Shown in pieces: positions 34,788 through 46,944 of a DNA stretch of 64,000 nucleotides; position 1 is the stretch's first letter; each line of letters opens with the position of its first letter. Location: assembly GCF_045679555.1 (NCBI RefSeq), contig NC_092096.1, positions 13,042,471-13,106,470 on the forward strand. Reading direction: 5' to 3'. Made by a program: the position numbers and the translations under genes. Below the pieces are notes generated by a model, which had not been told where the DNA came from, did not search any database, and was given only the letters and a program-made list of their open reading frames with translations. Source of the stretch: Salvelinus alpinus. Its lineage: Eukaryota > Chordata > Actinopteri > Salmoniformes > Salmonidae.

Positions 34788-34912
34788 TGCATCCCAAAAG
34801 GCACCCTATTCCCTACATAGTGCACTACTTTTGACCAGGGTCCATACAGAATCCCATAGGGCTCTGTTCAAAAGTAGTCCACTATTTAGGGAGCAGGGTG
34901 CCATTTGGGATG
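34788..34912. mobile_element. ggcaccctatt MITE, copy 5
   Basis: The most complete copy: gcatcccaaaaggcacccta on the left and gggagcagggtgccatttgg on the right. The inner tagtgcactacttttgacca faces its inverse gttcaaaagtagtccacta. Confidence 0.88.
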
Positions 34913-35190
34913 TGATGGGATTCAGGGACTTCAGAGGACCTTAGAACTCTGAGCTAAGCTATGAGGTCACCGGATGAGGTCATCAGGTTAACATGGCCTT
35001 CCCGAGGATGCGGTTACCACAGTTTGTTTTTCTTCTGCAGAATGAATGAGTGAATGTAGGCCAATAGGATAGCGGATAGGGATATATTATATGCCCATTC
35101 AACCTCAAAGCAGAAACAACAATGTCTGTCTTTATGACCTACCATGGGGACAAAGAAATGATCATGGATATATTCAGTCACTGGGATATC
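34913..35190. other. no recognised feature
   Basis: Unique-looking sequence before the inverted-end element. Confidence 0.4.
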
Positions 35191-35505
35191 TTTAGAATCT
35201 CCCCCCTTGTTGAGGTAGGGGAGAGTGGGGTAAGTTGAGCCCTTTAGAATATCCCCCCTTGTTGAGGTAGGGGAGAGTGGGGTAAGTTGAGCTCTTTAGA
35301 ATCTCCCCCCTTGTTGAGGTAGGGGAGAGTGGGGTAAGTTGAGCCCTTTAGAATCTCCCCCCTTGTTGAGGTAGGGGAGAGTGGGGTAAGTTGAGCTCTT
35401 TAGAATCTCCCCCCTTGTTGAGGTAGGGGAGAGTGGGGTAAGTTGAGCTCTTTAGAATCTCCCCCCTTGTTGAGGTAGGGGAGAGTGGGGTAAGTTGAGC
35501 CCTTT
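35191..35505. repeat. 52-bp minisatellite at the left end of an inverted-end element
   Basis: About six copies of tttagaatctccccccttgt, tgaggtaggggagagtgggg, taagttgagc. The last 24 bases are the inverse of the right terminus at 37176-37200. Confidence 0.95.
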
Positions 35506-35896
35506 TTTACAATCAGCATCACGCTGTCAAAGGGAAATATAATATTCCTTCTAACAAAGATCTCTAAATGTATTCCAGGATGTTCTGTATCCCTGGAAAC
35601 AATCTGAATTCATGTAAACATAACAGCTTTGAAAACGTAGCTTGTCTGCAGGACAGGGTAAGTTAAGCCGCCTACAAATGTCTGTACTGAATGAAATATT
35701 ACCACGACGACTTAAAAATCATGTCTATTTTTATTTCTTCAACACAATTCATCACAATCACTTTTTGGTCTTTTGAAGCATATTTTAACACAGGCTTAAT
35801 ACCTAACAAACACTTTGTAATTGTTGTTACCTCATAAACCGGTGATAATGCCTTGCATTACGCCTGGGAAGAAAACCCTTCAATTTGCGTAACTTG

Positions 35897-36690
35897 CCAT
35901 TGGCTCAACTTAACCGATGGCCATTGGCTCAACTTAACCGATGGCCATTGGCTCAACTTAACCGATGGCCATTGGCTCAACTTAACCGATGGCCATTGGC
36001 TCAACTTAACCGATGGCCATTGGCTCAACTTAACCGATGGTCATTGGCTCAACTTAACCGATGGTCATTGGCTCAACTTAACCGATGGCCATTGGCTCAA
36101 CTTAACCGATGGCCATTGGCTCAACTTAACCGATGGCCATTGGCTCAACTTAACCGATGGCCATTGGCTCAACTTACCCCATGGCCATTGGCTCAACTTA
36201 CCCCATGGCCATTGGCTCAACTTACCCCATGGCCATTGGCTCAACTTACCCCATGGCCATTGGCTCAACTTACCCCATGGCCATTGGCTCAACTTACCCC
36301 ATGGCCATTGGCTCAACTTACCCCATGGCCATTGGCTCAACTTAACCGATGGCCATTGGCTCAACTTAACCGATGGCCATTGGCTCAACTTACCCCATGG
36401 CCATTGGCTCAACTTAACCGATGGCCATTGGCTCAACTTACCCCATGGCCATTGGCTCAACTTAACCGATGGCCATTGGCTCAACTTAACCGATGGCCAT
36501 TGGCTCAACTTAACCGATGGCCATTGGCTCAACTTAACCGATGGCCATTGGCTCAACTTAACCGATGGCCATTGGCTCAACTTAACCGATGGTCATTGGC
36601 TCAACTTAACCGATGGCCATTGGCTCAACTCAACCGACGGCCATTGGCTCAACTTACATCAAGGCCATTGGCTCAACTTACCCCAAGGCA
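35897..36690. repeat. 24-bp minisatellite
   Basis: About 33 copies of cattggctcaacttaaccga followed by tggc. A block of seven near 36170-36340 reads accccatgg instead of aaccgatgg. Long frames on both strands are artefacts (24 is a multiple of three). Confidence 0.97.
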
Positions 36691-37013
36691 GACATTTTGA
36701 CTATATTAGCCCACACAGCTATAATGATGTACTTTCATGCCAGGTTTAGAACCTCATATTGAAGCTTTTGGAGACCCCAACTGATGTATAGAACAATCTT
36801 AAAATGATCTAATTTGGTTTGGAAACACGCACCATGAATCCTCTAACACAATACATTTATTTGACTTGGGAAAAATCTGTTTTCTGGACGTATCTTTACC
36901 TACCACTTTTAACCATGTGGTTTCTTCCTTCCCAGACTCCATGAAACGATGACCTCTTCTTAAATATTTGGTCAAATTATACATTTTGTGTATGGTTTCC
37001 TAGAAACAAGTGT

Positions 37014-37190
37014 GGCTCAACTTATCCCTTTGGCTCAATTTAACCCTTTGGCTCAATTTATCCCTTTGGCTTAATTGACCCCTTTGGCTCAATTTAACCC
37101 TCTGGCTCAATTGACCCCTTTGGCTCAATTACCCCTTTGGCTCAATTGACCCCTTTGGCTCAATTGACCCCTTTGGCTCAATTTACCCCA
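37014..37190. repeat. about 17-bp degenerate tandem repeat
   Basis: About ten copies of ctttggctcaatttaaccc with ttgaccc variants, leading into the right terminus of the element. The unit is a variant of the ggctcaactta motif. Confidence 0.9.
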
Positions 37191-37200
37191 CTCTCCCCTA

Positions 37201-37837
37201 ATGTTATTTCCTAACTCAGATCTGTGGGTTATTAATGATGTGACATGGCGTTAAGACTTTCCCTCTGCCACAGTATGGTGAACACACCGTCCAGGCATCA
37301 TGCCTGCTTGGTTTCCACTGTGCAGTGTTCAGTCGGTGGCTACGCTATAACAGCTGGTTATGAACACGAGGATCACCTCATCTCAACAGATGTCCTGGGT
37401 TCTATAGGTACTGTATGTTTCTGATGCTCTTCCATCCTCAGCAGTCACTGTTGAATGTCTAGACCCCAGGAAGTAGAGAGACAAACCCCAGGTCATCCCC
37501 CTCTTTTATGACCACCCAAAGATATTATAACATATCGACCTATAAATATATTTTATCGACCTATGTTAGGTCATTCGATTTTTTGAAGAGAAATTGTTCC
37601 TACCTCCGAATTTGACTTTTGGATTTGAACAAAGAAGGTATTGAGTGTATAAATCACACCCGTGACGTTGACTGTTGATTTCATGGGAGGGATAAAACTG
37701 TTTCTGTTGTGTGTGTGTGACTGTGGTCAGGTTTTTACTTCCCGGCACGAAACTGAGCCATTACGTCAGAGTAGTGACCAACTCAAACCCCGGATGCCCT
37801 CTGACCACTTGAACCTAGTATCTAATCTATGACTCCA
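37201..37837. other. no recognised feature
   Basis: Unique-looking sequence, with two close copies of atcgacctat near 37535 and 37557. Confidence 0.4.
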
Positions 37838-37980
<143 letters not shown>

Positions 37981-38700
37981 AATCAAAGCATCATGTAATG
38001 TAAAAAGCAGTTGAGCAATAATGGAGAAGAATGGCATTATTGTATTCTAGAATGTTCTCTTCCCTCATAGAGATCCTGTTAAATGACTGTTTTCTAGTTC
38101 CTGCCTTTACGCTCGCCCTCCTCATGGAGCGTTGAGAGATCGTTGAGAGTTCCATCAGTGAAGGTTGCCGAGGAGACAGCCCCTTCTCTGGCAACGGAAC
38201 ATTACCGAGATTAGAGGAATGAAAGATGAAAGAAAACCATTAGTCATGGCCGTATGTATGGCTCATTATAGCATTAGTCATAGCGTTGACTCGTCAGGTG
38301 AAGTCAGGCTGAATCAGTTGAGGGGAAAACATGGTGGAATGAATGCTTCGGGAAAAACAGGCTTGTTAAAACGTTATTCCGACCGTTAGATGACACTTAC
38401 AGAGTGAATCACGTTAGCGTTCACCTCCTTAAATAAAATCATATCTCCTGTGAGCTGTTGTTCCCCCGGGAAGGAATTCTTGGAATCAATTAGATATTTA
38501 AATAACGGAGAAACGCAGAGACGTAGATACAAGACCATCTAGCTTTGGAAACAAAGAGCATTTATCAAACGAGCTGACTTTTCTAGTGATGGATCAGACG
38601 GGCCACTTGAACGCAGCTCCAACAGTTGTCATGGTAAACAGACTAATGATAATCTGGTCCTTCATGAGGCGTCCACAGGGGATTTGTGTGGGCTGAATAC
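37981..38700. other. no recognised feature
   Basis: Unique-looking sequence without coding signals that I trust. Confidence 0.45.
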
Positions 38701-39640
38701 CCACATGAAAACATACTATTGTGTACTATGGTATAAATACTACAGTATTCACCGTAGTGTTTTTGAAGACTTTAATGACTAAAGTCTGTAAAAACACTAC
38801 ACTGAATACCATAGTATTTATTGTAGTATTTACTGTATTATACCGTATTATACTGTAGTATTTACTGTAGTATTTACTATATTATACTGTAGTATTTACT
38901 ATATTATACTGTAGTATTTCCAGTTAACTATAGCATAAATACTGTCTTAAAAGAAAACTGTAGTATATACTATAGTAATTAATGTAGTGTTTTGCAGATT
39001 GTAGTATACTGTAGTATTTAATGTAGTATTTTTGCAGACTGTAGTATACTGTAGTGTTTTTGCGGACTGTAGTATACTGTAGTATTTACTGTAGGGTTTT
39101 TGCAGACTGTAGTATACGGTAGTATTTACTGTAGTGTTTTTGCAGACTGTAGTATAAGATAGTATTTTCTGTAGTGTTTTTGCGGACTGTAGTATTTACT
39201 ATCCTGAACATAGAGGTGGAGGCTTTCTCCTTCAGGAGACTGGAGAAATACTAAAATAGCACATTTCCCATAACCTGTAGGTAGATAGGACTGCAGTCTG
39301 AACGGGTAACTCAGAGCTTCTGTTCTTCTCTATAACCTGTAGGTAGATAGGACTGCAGTCTGAACGGGTAACTCAGAGCTTCTGTTCTTCTCTGTAAACT
39401 GTAGGTAACATAATATGTACTATACTTGGCATATAGGTTTCTCACTTATGGGTGGCACAAATTGAGATATGGAGAGGGGAATAGGGAGGTTATATGCAAA
39501 TTAAATACGGTAGTATTTACTATAGTTTAAAAAGTGTAGAGTTTTTGTGGACTGTGGTGTTTTTGCTGACATTACCGTAGTATTTACTACAGTGTTTTTG
39601 GGGGGTAACATTGTACTATTTACTGTAGTATTCTACAACA
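38701..39640. repeat. degenerate A/T-rich repeat with actgtagtattta motif
   Basis: Irregular copies of ctgtagtatttactgtagtg and tttttgcagactgtagtat in both orientations near the left end (38725-38820, where taaagtctgtaaaaacacta faces its inverse). A two-copy 62-bp duplication (cctgtaggtagataggactg at about 39274 and 39337) interrupts it. More units continue at 39845-39950. Confidence 0.8.
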
Positions 39641-39654
39641 AGTACTACACATTA

Positions 39655-39833
39655 TAATTTTTAATTTAAACTTTATTTAACTAGGCAAGTCAGATAAGAA
39701 CAAACAGCCCAGGAACAGTGCTGCCTTGTTCAGAGGCAGAACAACAGATGTTTACCTTGTCAGCTGAGGGATTCGATCTAGGAACCTTTCGGTTACAGGC
39801 CCAATGCTCTAACCACTAGGCTACCTGCCATCC
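39655..39833 (-). mobile_element. HpaI SINE, internally shortened
   Basis: Reverse orientation with tail ttatttaactaggcaagtca and head taaccactaggctacctgcc. The body lacks part of the usual segment between aagaacaaa and cagcccagg, and gttaac is lost. It splits the actgtagtattta repeat. Confidence 0.85.
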
Positions 39834-40029
39834 ACATGATCAAGGGATTCTACAGTGTGTAGTATATTATTCTAAAGTATACTATAGTTTACGAAATAAT
39901 TATATTGTAAGTACTGTAGTATTCTATAGTAAACTGTAGTATATTTTCCTGTGGGTAGGGTCTATCTGGTTCAGATGATACAGTATGGATGTTTATCAGA
40001 GGGCCTCAGCAGTGGGGCATTGACACCAC

Positions 40030-40085
40030 GCACGCACGCGCGCACGCACACACACGCGCACGCACACACACGCACACACACACAG
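40030..40085. repeat. CA/CG-rich simple repeat
   Basis: cacgcacgcgcgcacgcaca-type sequence with alternating purine-pyrimidine steps, a Z-DNA-prone composition. Confidence 0.85.
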
Positions 40086-40186
40086 TGGTGAGCAGCGGAG
40101 CGGTGAGGCGGTGTGAGCTCTCTGAAGGAAGATAAATGATGGCTGAACAGTCTGACAGGTGGCGCCCTGAGGCAAGAGGAGATGAC

Positions 40187-40926
40187 GAGTGATAATGTCT
40201 GAGCAGGTAGGAGATGAGAGGAGGCCACACTGAGTCATATAGTCTGAGGAGGGAGGAGATGAGGGGAGGTCACACTGAGCGATAATGTCTGAGGAGGGAG
40301 GGGATGAGGGGAGGTCACACTGAGTGATAATGTCTGAGGGAGGAGATGAGGGGAGGTCACACTGAGTGATAATGTCTGAGGAGGGAGGAGATGAGGGGAG
40401 GTCACACTGAGTGATAATGTCTGAGGAGGGAGGAGGTGAGGGAGGTCACACTGAGTGATAATGTCTGAGGAGGGAGGAGATGAGGGGAGATCACACCGAG
40501 TTATAATGTCTGAGGAGGGAGGAGATGAGGGAGGTCACACTGAGTGATAATGTCTGAGGAGGGAGGAGGTGAGGGAGGTCACACTGAGTGATAATGTCTG
40601 AGGAGGGAGGAGATGAGGGGAGATCACACCAAGTCATAATGTCTGAGGAGGGAGGGGATGAGGGGAGATCACACTGAGTCATAATGTCTGAGGAGGGAGG
40701 AGATGAGGGGAGGTCACACTGAGTGATAATGTTTGAGGAGGGAGGAGATGGGGGGAGATCACACCAAGTCATAATGTCTGAGGAGGGAGGGGATGAGGGG
40801 AGGTCACACTGAGTGATAATGTTTGAGGAGGGAGGAGATGGGGGAGTTCACACCAAGTCATAATGTCTGAGGAGGGAGGGGATGAGGGGAGGTCACACTG
40901 AGTGATAATGTCTGAGGAGGGAGGAG
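40187..40926. repeat. 45-bp minisatellite
   Basis: About 16 copies of gaggagggaggagatgaggg, gaggtcacactgagtgataa, tgtct. Variants include agatcacaccaagtcataat. Confidence 0.95.
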
Positions 40927-40937
40927 ACACTCCCAGA

Positions 40938-41787
40938 CAATGTTCCCTCCAGGACTGACACGCAGTAGAAATGCAAGGGATTGAACGTCACTGAGTTCGC
41001 CCATTAGTTTCCACTATATAGATCAACGTTTTTTCTGTGATCGAATCAAAATTATATCAGCTCGTTTTCAAAGCAACAAATCAAAACAAATCTACCTTTG
41101 CAAGACTGAATCTGTGATTTTGTTGTAGTCAGAGCCAGAGCGCAACGGAGTAGAATTCGGGCCCACGAGCGGTGCGCTTTTCAGATCAATGCGCAGTGCC
41201 GCACGTGTGCACATTTTGTGATATTCTTTGCCAGTTAGAACGTTATTAGCGTACTTATAGATAAGTATAGGTCAGCAATGGGGAGGTACCGCTTCCTACA
41301 AAAGCACAAAACCTGTAGGTTACAATTCAAGCTGTCTCTGAAAACCCCGTCAGGTAAAAAATCGTATGTCTTAATTAAAGGGGCAGTGTTGTATTTTGAG
41401 ACAGTCTTGAATATGCAAATAAGCCAATATGCAGAGGGGTAGCCTACATTGTCTAATTCTCTGTATGGTAATAATAATACATTGTATTTTGGAAAGTGGT
41501 TTCTTGCATCATACAACACAATGCAATGTACAGTCACCTATTTAGCCCATGGTGTTACAGACCAAGGAAAAAAATCATAAATTAATGTCAAGCCCTTCAT
41601 AATGTAAAAACGTTTTTTTTAAAGTCTCATGCAATGTAGACCTGCATTGAACACCACAAATAGGCTACTGTGGGCTATATCATATCATTGGTTTTGTGTT
41701 CACTGTAAACGCGGCGGAATATAAAGAACATTCTCACAATGTTCAAGTTTCCGCTCACAAGACCCAAAATGTTGAGGGAACATTGCT
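40938..41787. mobile_element. DNA element with caatgttccctc ends
   Basis: The left end caatgttccctccaggactg returns inverted at the right as gttgagggaacattg, about 850 bp apart. A second pair, tctcacaatgttcaagtt, lies just inside the right end. No transposase. hAT-like in look, but I cannot confirm. Confidence 0.6.
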
Positions 41788-41900
41788 CCCAGATGCCTCA
41801 GATACTGCTCTACTGTAGACTGATGCTGAAGGAGGCAGCCACCGTGTCCACAACACTAAGCCCGACACCTGATACCTCTAACTCAGCTCTAGCACCATCT

Positions 41901-43053
41901 CTGTCTTAGGGCAGTGAAGCATGGAGGTGGCTAGGAGCTGTTGTTCCTCTTTAGTTCAGTCATATCTCTGTCTTAGGGCAGTGAAGCATGGAGGTGGCTA
42001 GGAGCTGTTGTTCCTCTTTAGTTCAGTCATATCTCTGTCTTAGGGCAGTGAAGCATGGAGGTGGCTAGGAGCTGTTGTTCCTCTTTACTTCAGTCATATC
42101 TCTGTCTTAGGGCAGTGAAGCATGGAGGTGGCTAGGAGCTGTTGTTCCTCTTTAGTTCTGTCATACCTCTCTGTCTTAGGGCAGTGAAGCATGGAGGTGG
42201 CTAGGAGCTGTTGTTCCTCTTTAGTTCAGTCATATCTCTGTCTTAGGGCAGTGAAGCATGGAGGTGTCAAGGAGGAGTATGTCTTTACTTCAGTCATATC
42301 TCTGTCTTACGACAGGGAAACATGGAGATGGCTAGGAGGTGTATCTCTTTCCTTCAGTCATATCTCTGTCTTAGGGCAGGGAAACATGGAGGTGTCTAGG
42401 TGGAGTACTTCTTTAGTTCAGTCATATCTCTGTCTTAGGGCAGGGAAACATGGAGGTGTCTAGGAGGTGTATCTCTTTCCTTCAGTCATATCTCTGTCTT
42501 AGGGCAGGGAAACATGGAGGTGTCTAGGTGGAGTATCTCTTTCCTTCAGTCATATCTCTGTCTTAGGGCAGGGAAACATGGAGGTGTCTAGGTGGAGTAT
42601 CTCTTTCCTTCAGTCATATCTCTGTCTTAGGGCAGGGAAACATGGAGGTGTCTAGGTGGAGTATCTCTTTCCTTCAGTCATATCTATGTCTTAGGGCAGG
42701 GAAACATGGAGATGGCTAGGAGGTGTATCTCTTTCCTTCAGTCATATCTCTGTCTTAGGGCAGTGAAGCATGGAGGTGTCTAGGTGGAGTATCTCTTTCC
42801 TTCAGTCATATCTCTGTCTTAGGGCAGTGAAGCATGGAGGTGTCTAGGTGGTGTATCTCTTTCCTTCAGTCATATCTCTGTCTTAGGGCAGGGAAACATG
42901 GAGGTGTCTAGGTGGAGTATCTCTTTCCTTCAGTCATATCTCTGTCTAGGGCAGGGAAACATGGAGGTGTCTAGGAGGTGTATCTCTTTCCTTCAGTCAT
43001 ATCTCTGTCTTAGGGCTGGGAAGCATGGAGGTGTCTAGGTGGAGTACTTCTTT
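41901..43053. repeat. 62-67-bp minisatellite
   Basis: About 17 copies of tctgtcttagggcagtgaag, catggaggtg and a variable part ending ttcagtcatatc. Left copies carry gctaggagctgttgttcctc (67 bp); right copies carry tctaggtggagtatctcttt (about 64 bp). The array resumes briefly after the insertion at 43059. Confidence 0.95.
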
Positions 43054-43058
43054 AGTTC

Positions 43059-43342
43059 TGTAAGGATCAACGCTGGAGATGAGAAGCAGGTACAGGGAGT
43101 GAACATTTAATAACCCCGAACAGGAACAGAATACGGACAGCATCTGGACAGGGGAAACGTAAACGACAATAATGCTGACGGGGATGAAACAGACAGATAT
43201 AGGGAAGGCAATCAAAATGTGAAGGTAGTCCAGGTGAGTCCAATGAGCGCTGATGCGTGTAATGATAGTGACAGGTGTGCGTAATGAAGGGAAGCCTGGC
43301 GCCCTTGAGTGCCAGAGAGGGAGAGCGGGAGCAGGCGTGACA
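43059..43342 (-). mobile_element. solo-LTR-like insertion
   Basis: It begins TG and ends CA, is 284 bp long, and is flanked on both sides by AGTTC (43054-43058 and 43343-43347), a 5-base target duplication. On the minus strand it starts tgtcacgcctgctcccgctc and has ttattaaatgttcac near the end, a possible polyadenylation signal. These are hallmarks of a single LTR left by recombination of an LTR retrotransposon. No internal coding region is present. Confidence 0.75.
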
Positions 43343-43347
43343 AGTTC

Positions 43348-43881
43348 AGTCATATCTATGGTTTCAATGTCTCAACATTTATTTATCTGTATTAACAAAC
43401 GGGTTTAACCTCTAAGCACAATCAAGGATTTGAAACGTTTACGTTTCAGTTCTAGTGGGGAGAATGAAGAAGGAAGCACACCTGTTTAAGAGCCTTTTTC
43501 AGTCCCTTCTTCGAAATTGTGTAATCAGATTTTTAAAATATAATTGTTAAATCCAATCAAACCGTCTATTGTTTGTTTCATGTCTCTTCAGATAGCTCTG
43601 CCTCTCTGTATAAAAAAAGTGCTCACGTTCCATCTGACAAGACCTTGGAGACGATTCATTGTTGAAAGAAGGCTGGTTTTACACACACACACTGATTACC
43701 CACATGCTCACCGCACAGATTTGCTCAAGTGTTACTCATTTAATTTCTCACACAATATTGATGTCCCTGTCTCCTTGGGCGGTCAGGCTACTTTGTAATG
43801 TTGACAGTCAACGAAGTTTGATGTGCCCTCCTCAGCTTCACAGGCTGAACCAAATTAAACACTATGGATCCCCCTTTTACT

Positions 43882-43887
<6 letters not shown>
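43348..43887. other. no recognised feature
   Basis: Unique-looking sequence after the end of the array. Confidence 0.4.
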
Positions 43888-43923
<36 letters not shown>

Positions 43924-43934
43924 TCTCTCTCCCT

Positions 43935-44024
<90 letters not shown>

Positions 44025-44095
44025 CTTTCTCTCTCTCTCCTTCTTTTCTCCCCTCCCTCCCTCTCTCTCTCTCCTTTTCCCTCTTCTCATCTGCT
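43888..44095. repeat. TC microsatellite
   Basis: tc dinucleotides with cc and gg interruptions, degenerating to ctccctccc-type sequence at the right. Open frames are artefacts. Confidence 0.95.
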
Positions 44096-44703
44096 CTCCA
44101 GATGTGCAGCATGATAAACCCTATGCATTATACACACGGAGAGGTCCCAGCTCTATTCCATCTCTGATACTACCGCCCAGCTTTCTGAGATCTCATGTGA
44201 ACAAAAGGACAGCTAACCGCTGGGTCGTAAAGATAAGTCCCATTATCTTTTTAAGAGTAGTAACTGTCCTCTTAAACAATGTTTTCCGGTAGCGAGTATG
44301 GACGATAATAGAATAATATGTGCTACTTATCCAACATGACTTACAGTTCAGTGACTGAATATGTTTGTAGTGTCTGTGATCCTTCTTGGAATTTAACCCC
44401 TGACCTCAACACACTCTTATCAACTGAGACAGGAGAACCACGTCACTGTTATGCCACAGTATTAAAGATAGACATTGATTATCAAATGTAACATACACCC
44501 TTTTGAAACTTGAGCATCCCAGCTTCCACTCACGGCATTAGTTCATTTTTTATTTTTCACTGTCATCCTGTCCTGCTCTGTCCACATTATATTGAAGACT
44601 ATTAAAGTGATGAAGGTTTCCTGTCTGAAGATCAAGAGTCTGTCCTTCAGTGAAAGGACAAATCCTAGGTCAGCGAAACCCGAATGGGATCCCATATTTG
44701 TTA
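44096..44703. other. no recognised feature
   Basis: Unique-looking sequence. A frame starting at 44592 runs into the 15-bp array and has no independent support. Confidence 0.4.
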
Positions 44704-44895
44704 ATGCTACAGACGTTAATGGTACAGACGTTAATGCTACAGACGTTAATGGTACAGACGTTAATGCTACAGACGTTAATGCTACAGACGTTAATGGTAC
44801 AGACGTTAATGCTACAGACGTTAATGGTACAGACGTTAATGCTACAGACGTTAATGCTACAGACGTTAATGGTACAGACGTTAATGCTACAGACG
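44704..44895. repeat. 15-bp minisatellite
   Basis: About 13 copies of gttaatgctacagac alternating with gttaatggtacagac. Confidence 0.96.
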
Positions 44896-45372
44896 TTGGG
44901 TTTGAGCTGTAGGCTTGTGTCTGTTTATTGTCTGTTGTCAGCTGTCTCTACCATCTTTGATCCTGACAACCAGAACATGGTCATGTACTCATGTTGGTTA
45001 TTGGAGAAAAGTAGTGGAGTATTTTTGCAATATTTAACAAGTTACAGTTTGTTTATCAATTTTCGTAATCGGATGCATCACAAAAAAACAAGGAAGAATT
45101 TCCCACAAAGCAGATTAGATGGATTCTGGGCTTGACATCCATTTTACATACAGATGAAGCTATCAGTGCAATCATGATATTGAATATTGAGACCTTAAAA
45201 CGCTAAAGGGTAATCCAGCCAGTTTAGTAGGACTTGTCTTGGAGGATGATGTTTGACATCCATTCGTTCTGGCCAATTCAACCAGGGCTATGTTGACAAG
45301 TGACATCCTGTTTGCATGGTGTTTATTTTCCACTGTGCAGAGATGGAGCCGAGGAGATGGCTTGTTTGTGTG
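44896..45372. other. no recognised feature
   Basis: Unique-looking sequence between two simple repeats. Confidence 0.4.
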
Positions 45373-45551
<179 letters not shown>

Positions 45552-45825
45552 CAGAGGGCCTGGTCAGTACAGTAGATGAACTTGCAGCCCACTCTTTAGA
45601 AGACAGACATTCCTTGACCTTTGAGCCATTTCAACTCAGCGTGGCTGGTATTATTAAACACTATGCCAGAAAGGTTGCACGAGAGGTAGACTATGGATGC
45701 AGAAAGTGATGAAGCTGAATTGGAGGTGGATACGACAGAACAGATGGACCGTAGTTTTGTTGGATTTGTTTTCCTATCAACATTTATATTGTTGTCCAGC
45801 CTCCAGGAATAATGAAACCTCTGGA

Positions 45826-46683
45826 CCTCAGCCCTCCATCATCTGCACCTCAGCCCTCCACCCTCAAACCTCTGGACCTCAGCCCTCCACCCTCAAACCT
45901 CTGGACCTCAGCCCTCCACCCTCAAACCTCTGGACCTCAGCCCTCTACCCTCAAACCTCTGGACCTCAGCCCTCTACCCTCAAACCTCTGGACCTCAGCC
46001 TCCACCCTCAAACCTCTGGGCCTCAGCCCTCCACCATCTGGACCTCAGCCCTCCACCCTCAAACCTCTGGACCTCAGCCCTCCACCATCTGGACCTCAGC
46101 CCTCAGCCCTCCACCATCTGGACCTCAGCCCTCCACCCTCAAACCTCTGGACCTCAGCCCTCCACCATCTGGACCTCAGCCCTCCACCCTCAAACCTCTG
46201 GACCTCAGCCCTCCACCCTCAAACCTCTGGGCCTCAGCCCTCCACCCTCAAACCTCTGGGCCTCAGCCCTCCACCATCTGGACCTCAGCCCTCCACCCTC
46301 AAACCTCTGGGCCTCAGCCCTCCACCATCTGGACCTCAGCCCTCCACCCTCAAACTTCTGGACCTCAGCCCTCCACCATCTGGACCTCAGCCCTCAGCCC
46401 TCCACCATCTGGACCTCAGCCCTCCACCCTCAAACCTCTGGACCTCAGCCCTCCACCATCTGGACCTCAGCCCTCCACCCTCAAACCTCTGGACCTCAGC
46501 CCTCCACCCTCAAACCTCTGGACCTCAGCCCTCCACCATCTGGACCTCAGCCCTCAGCCCTCCACCATCTGGACCTCAGCCCTCAGCCCTCCACCATCAG
46601 GACCTCAGCCCTCCACCCTCAAACCTCTGGACCTCAGTCCTCCACCCTCCACCCTCAAACCTCTGGACCTCAGCCCTCTACCC
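45826..46683. repeat. 29/21-bp mixed minisatellite
   Basis: Two unit types are interspersed: cctcagccctccaccctcaa + acctctgga (29 bp) and cctcagccctccaccatctg + ga (about 22 bp). Proline/serine-rich open frames through it are artefacts. Confidence 0.95.
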
Positions 46684-46716
46684 TCAATGACCTTTTCGAC
46701 TTGTCACTCCATCTGT

Positions 46717-46718
<2 letters not shown>

Positions 46719-46796
<78 letters not shown>
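46719..46796. repeat. TG microsatellite
   Basis: About 38 tg dinucleotides with one tctg change. Confidence 0.97.
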
Positions 46797-46797
<1 letters not shown>

Positions 46798-46944
46798 TCT
46801 CAAATATTGTGGAAAGTGTTGCTTCGGGGTCATCTCCAAGAATGTGAGGAATGAAATCTGGACTCTGTCTCAACGTTCTGACACGCATCTCAGAGGTTCC
46901 AATATTACAATTAGTTTTGAGAGATATGTACGCTTTCTTTGTCT

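Larger units (their letters stand above)
35215..37200. mobile_element. about 2-kb DNA element with both ends grown into arrays
   Basis: The left terminus, aggggagagtggggtaagtt followed by gagcc, returns inverted at the right end as ggctcaatttaccccactct followed by ccccta. Between them lie a unique A/T-rich core (35510-35880, 36700-37010) and two arrays built on ggctcaactta, the inverse of the terminal motif. I see no transposase. The family is not one I can name. Confidence 0.65.

Noticed and set aside
35853-36749. Frames of 171 to 298 codons, His/Trp/Leu-rich
   Set aside because: They come from the 24-bp array.
42997-43353. 118-codon minus-strand frame
   Set aside because: It lies inside the solo-LTR-like insertion and adjoining array; no known domain.
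45697-46797. Proline/serine-rich frames of 292 and 366 codons
   Set aside because: They follow the 29/21-bp array and run into a TG tract, with no other support.
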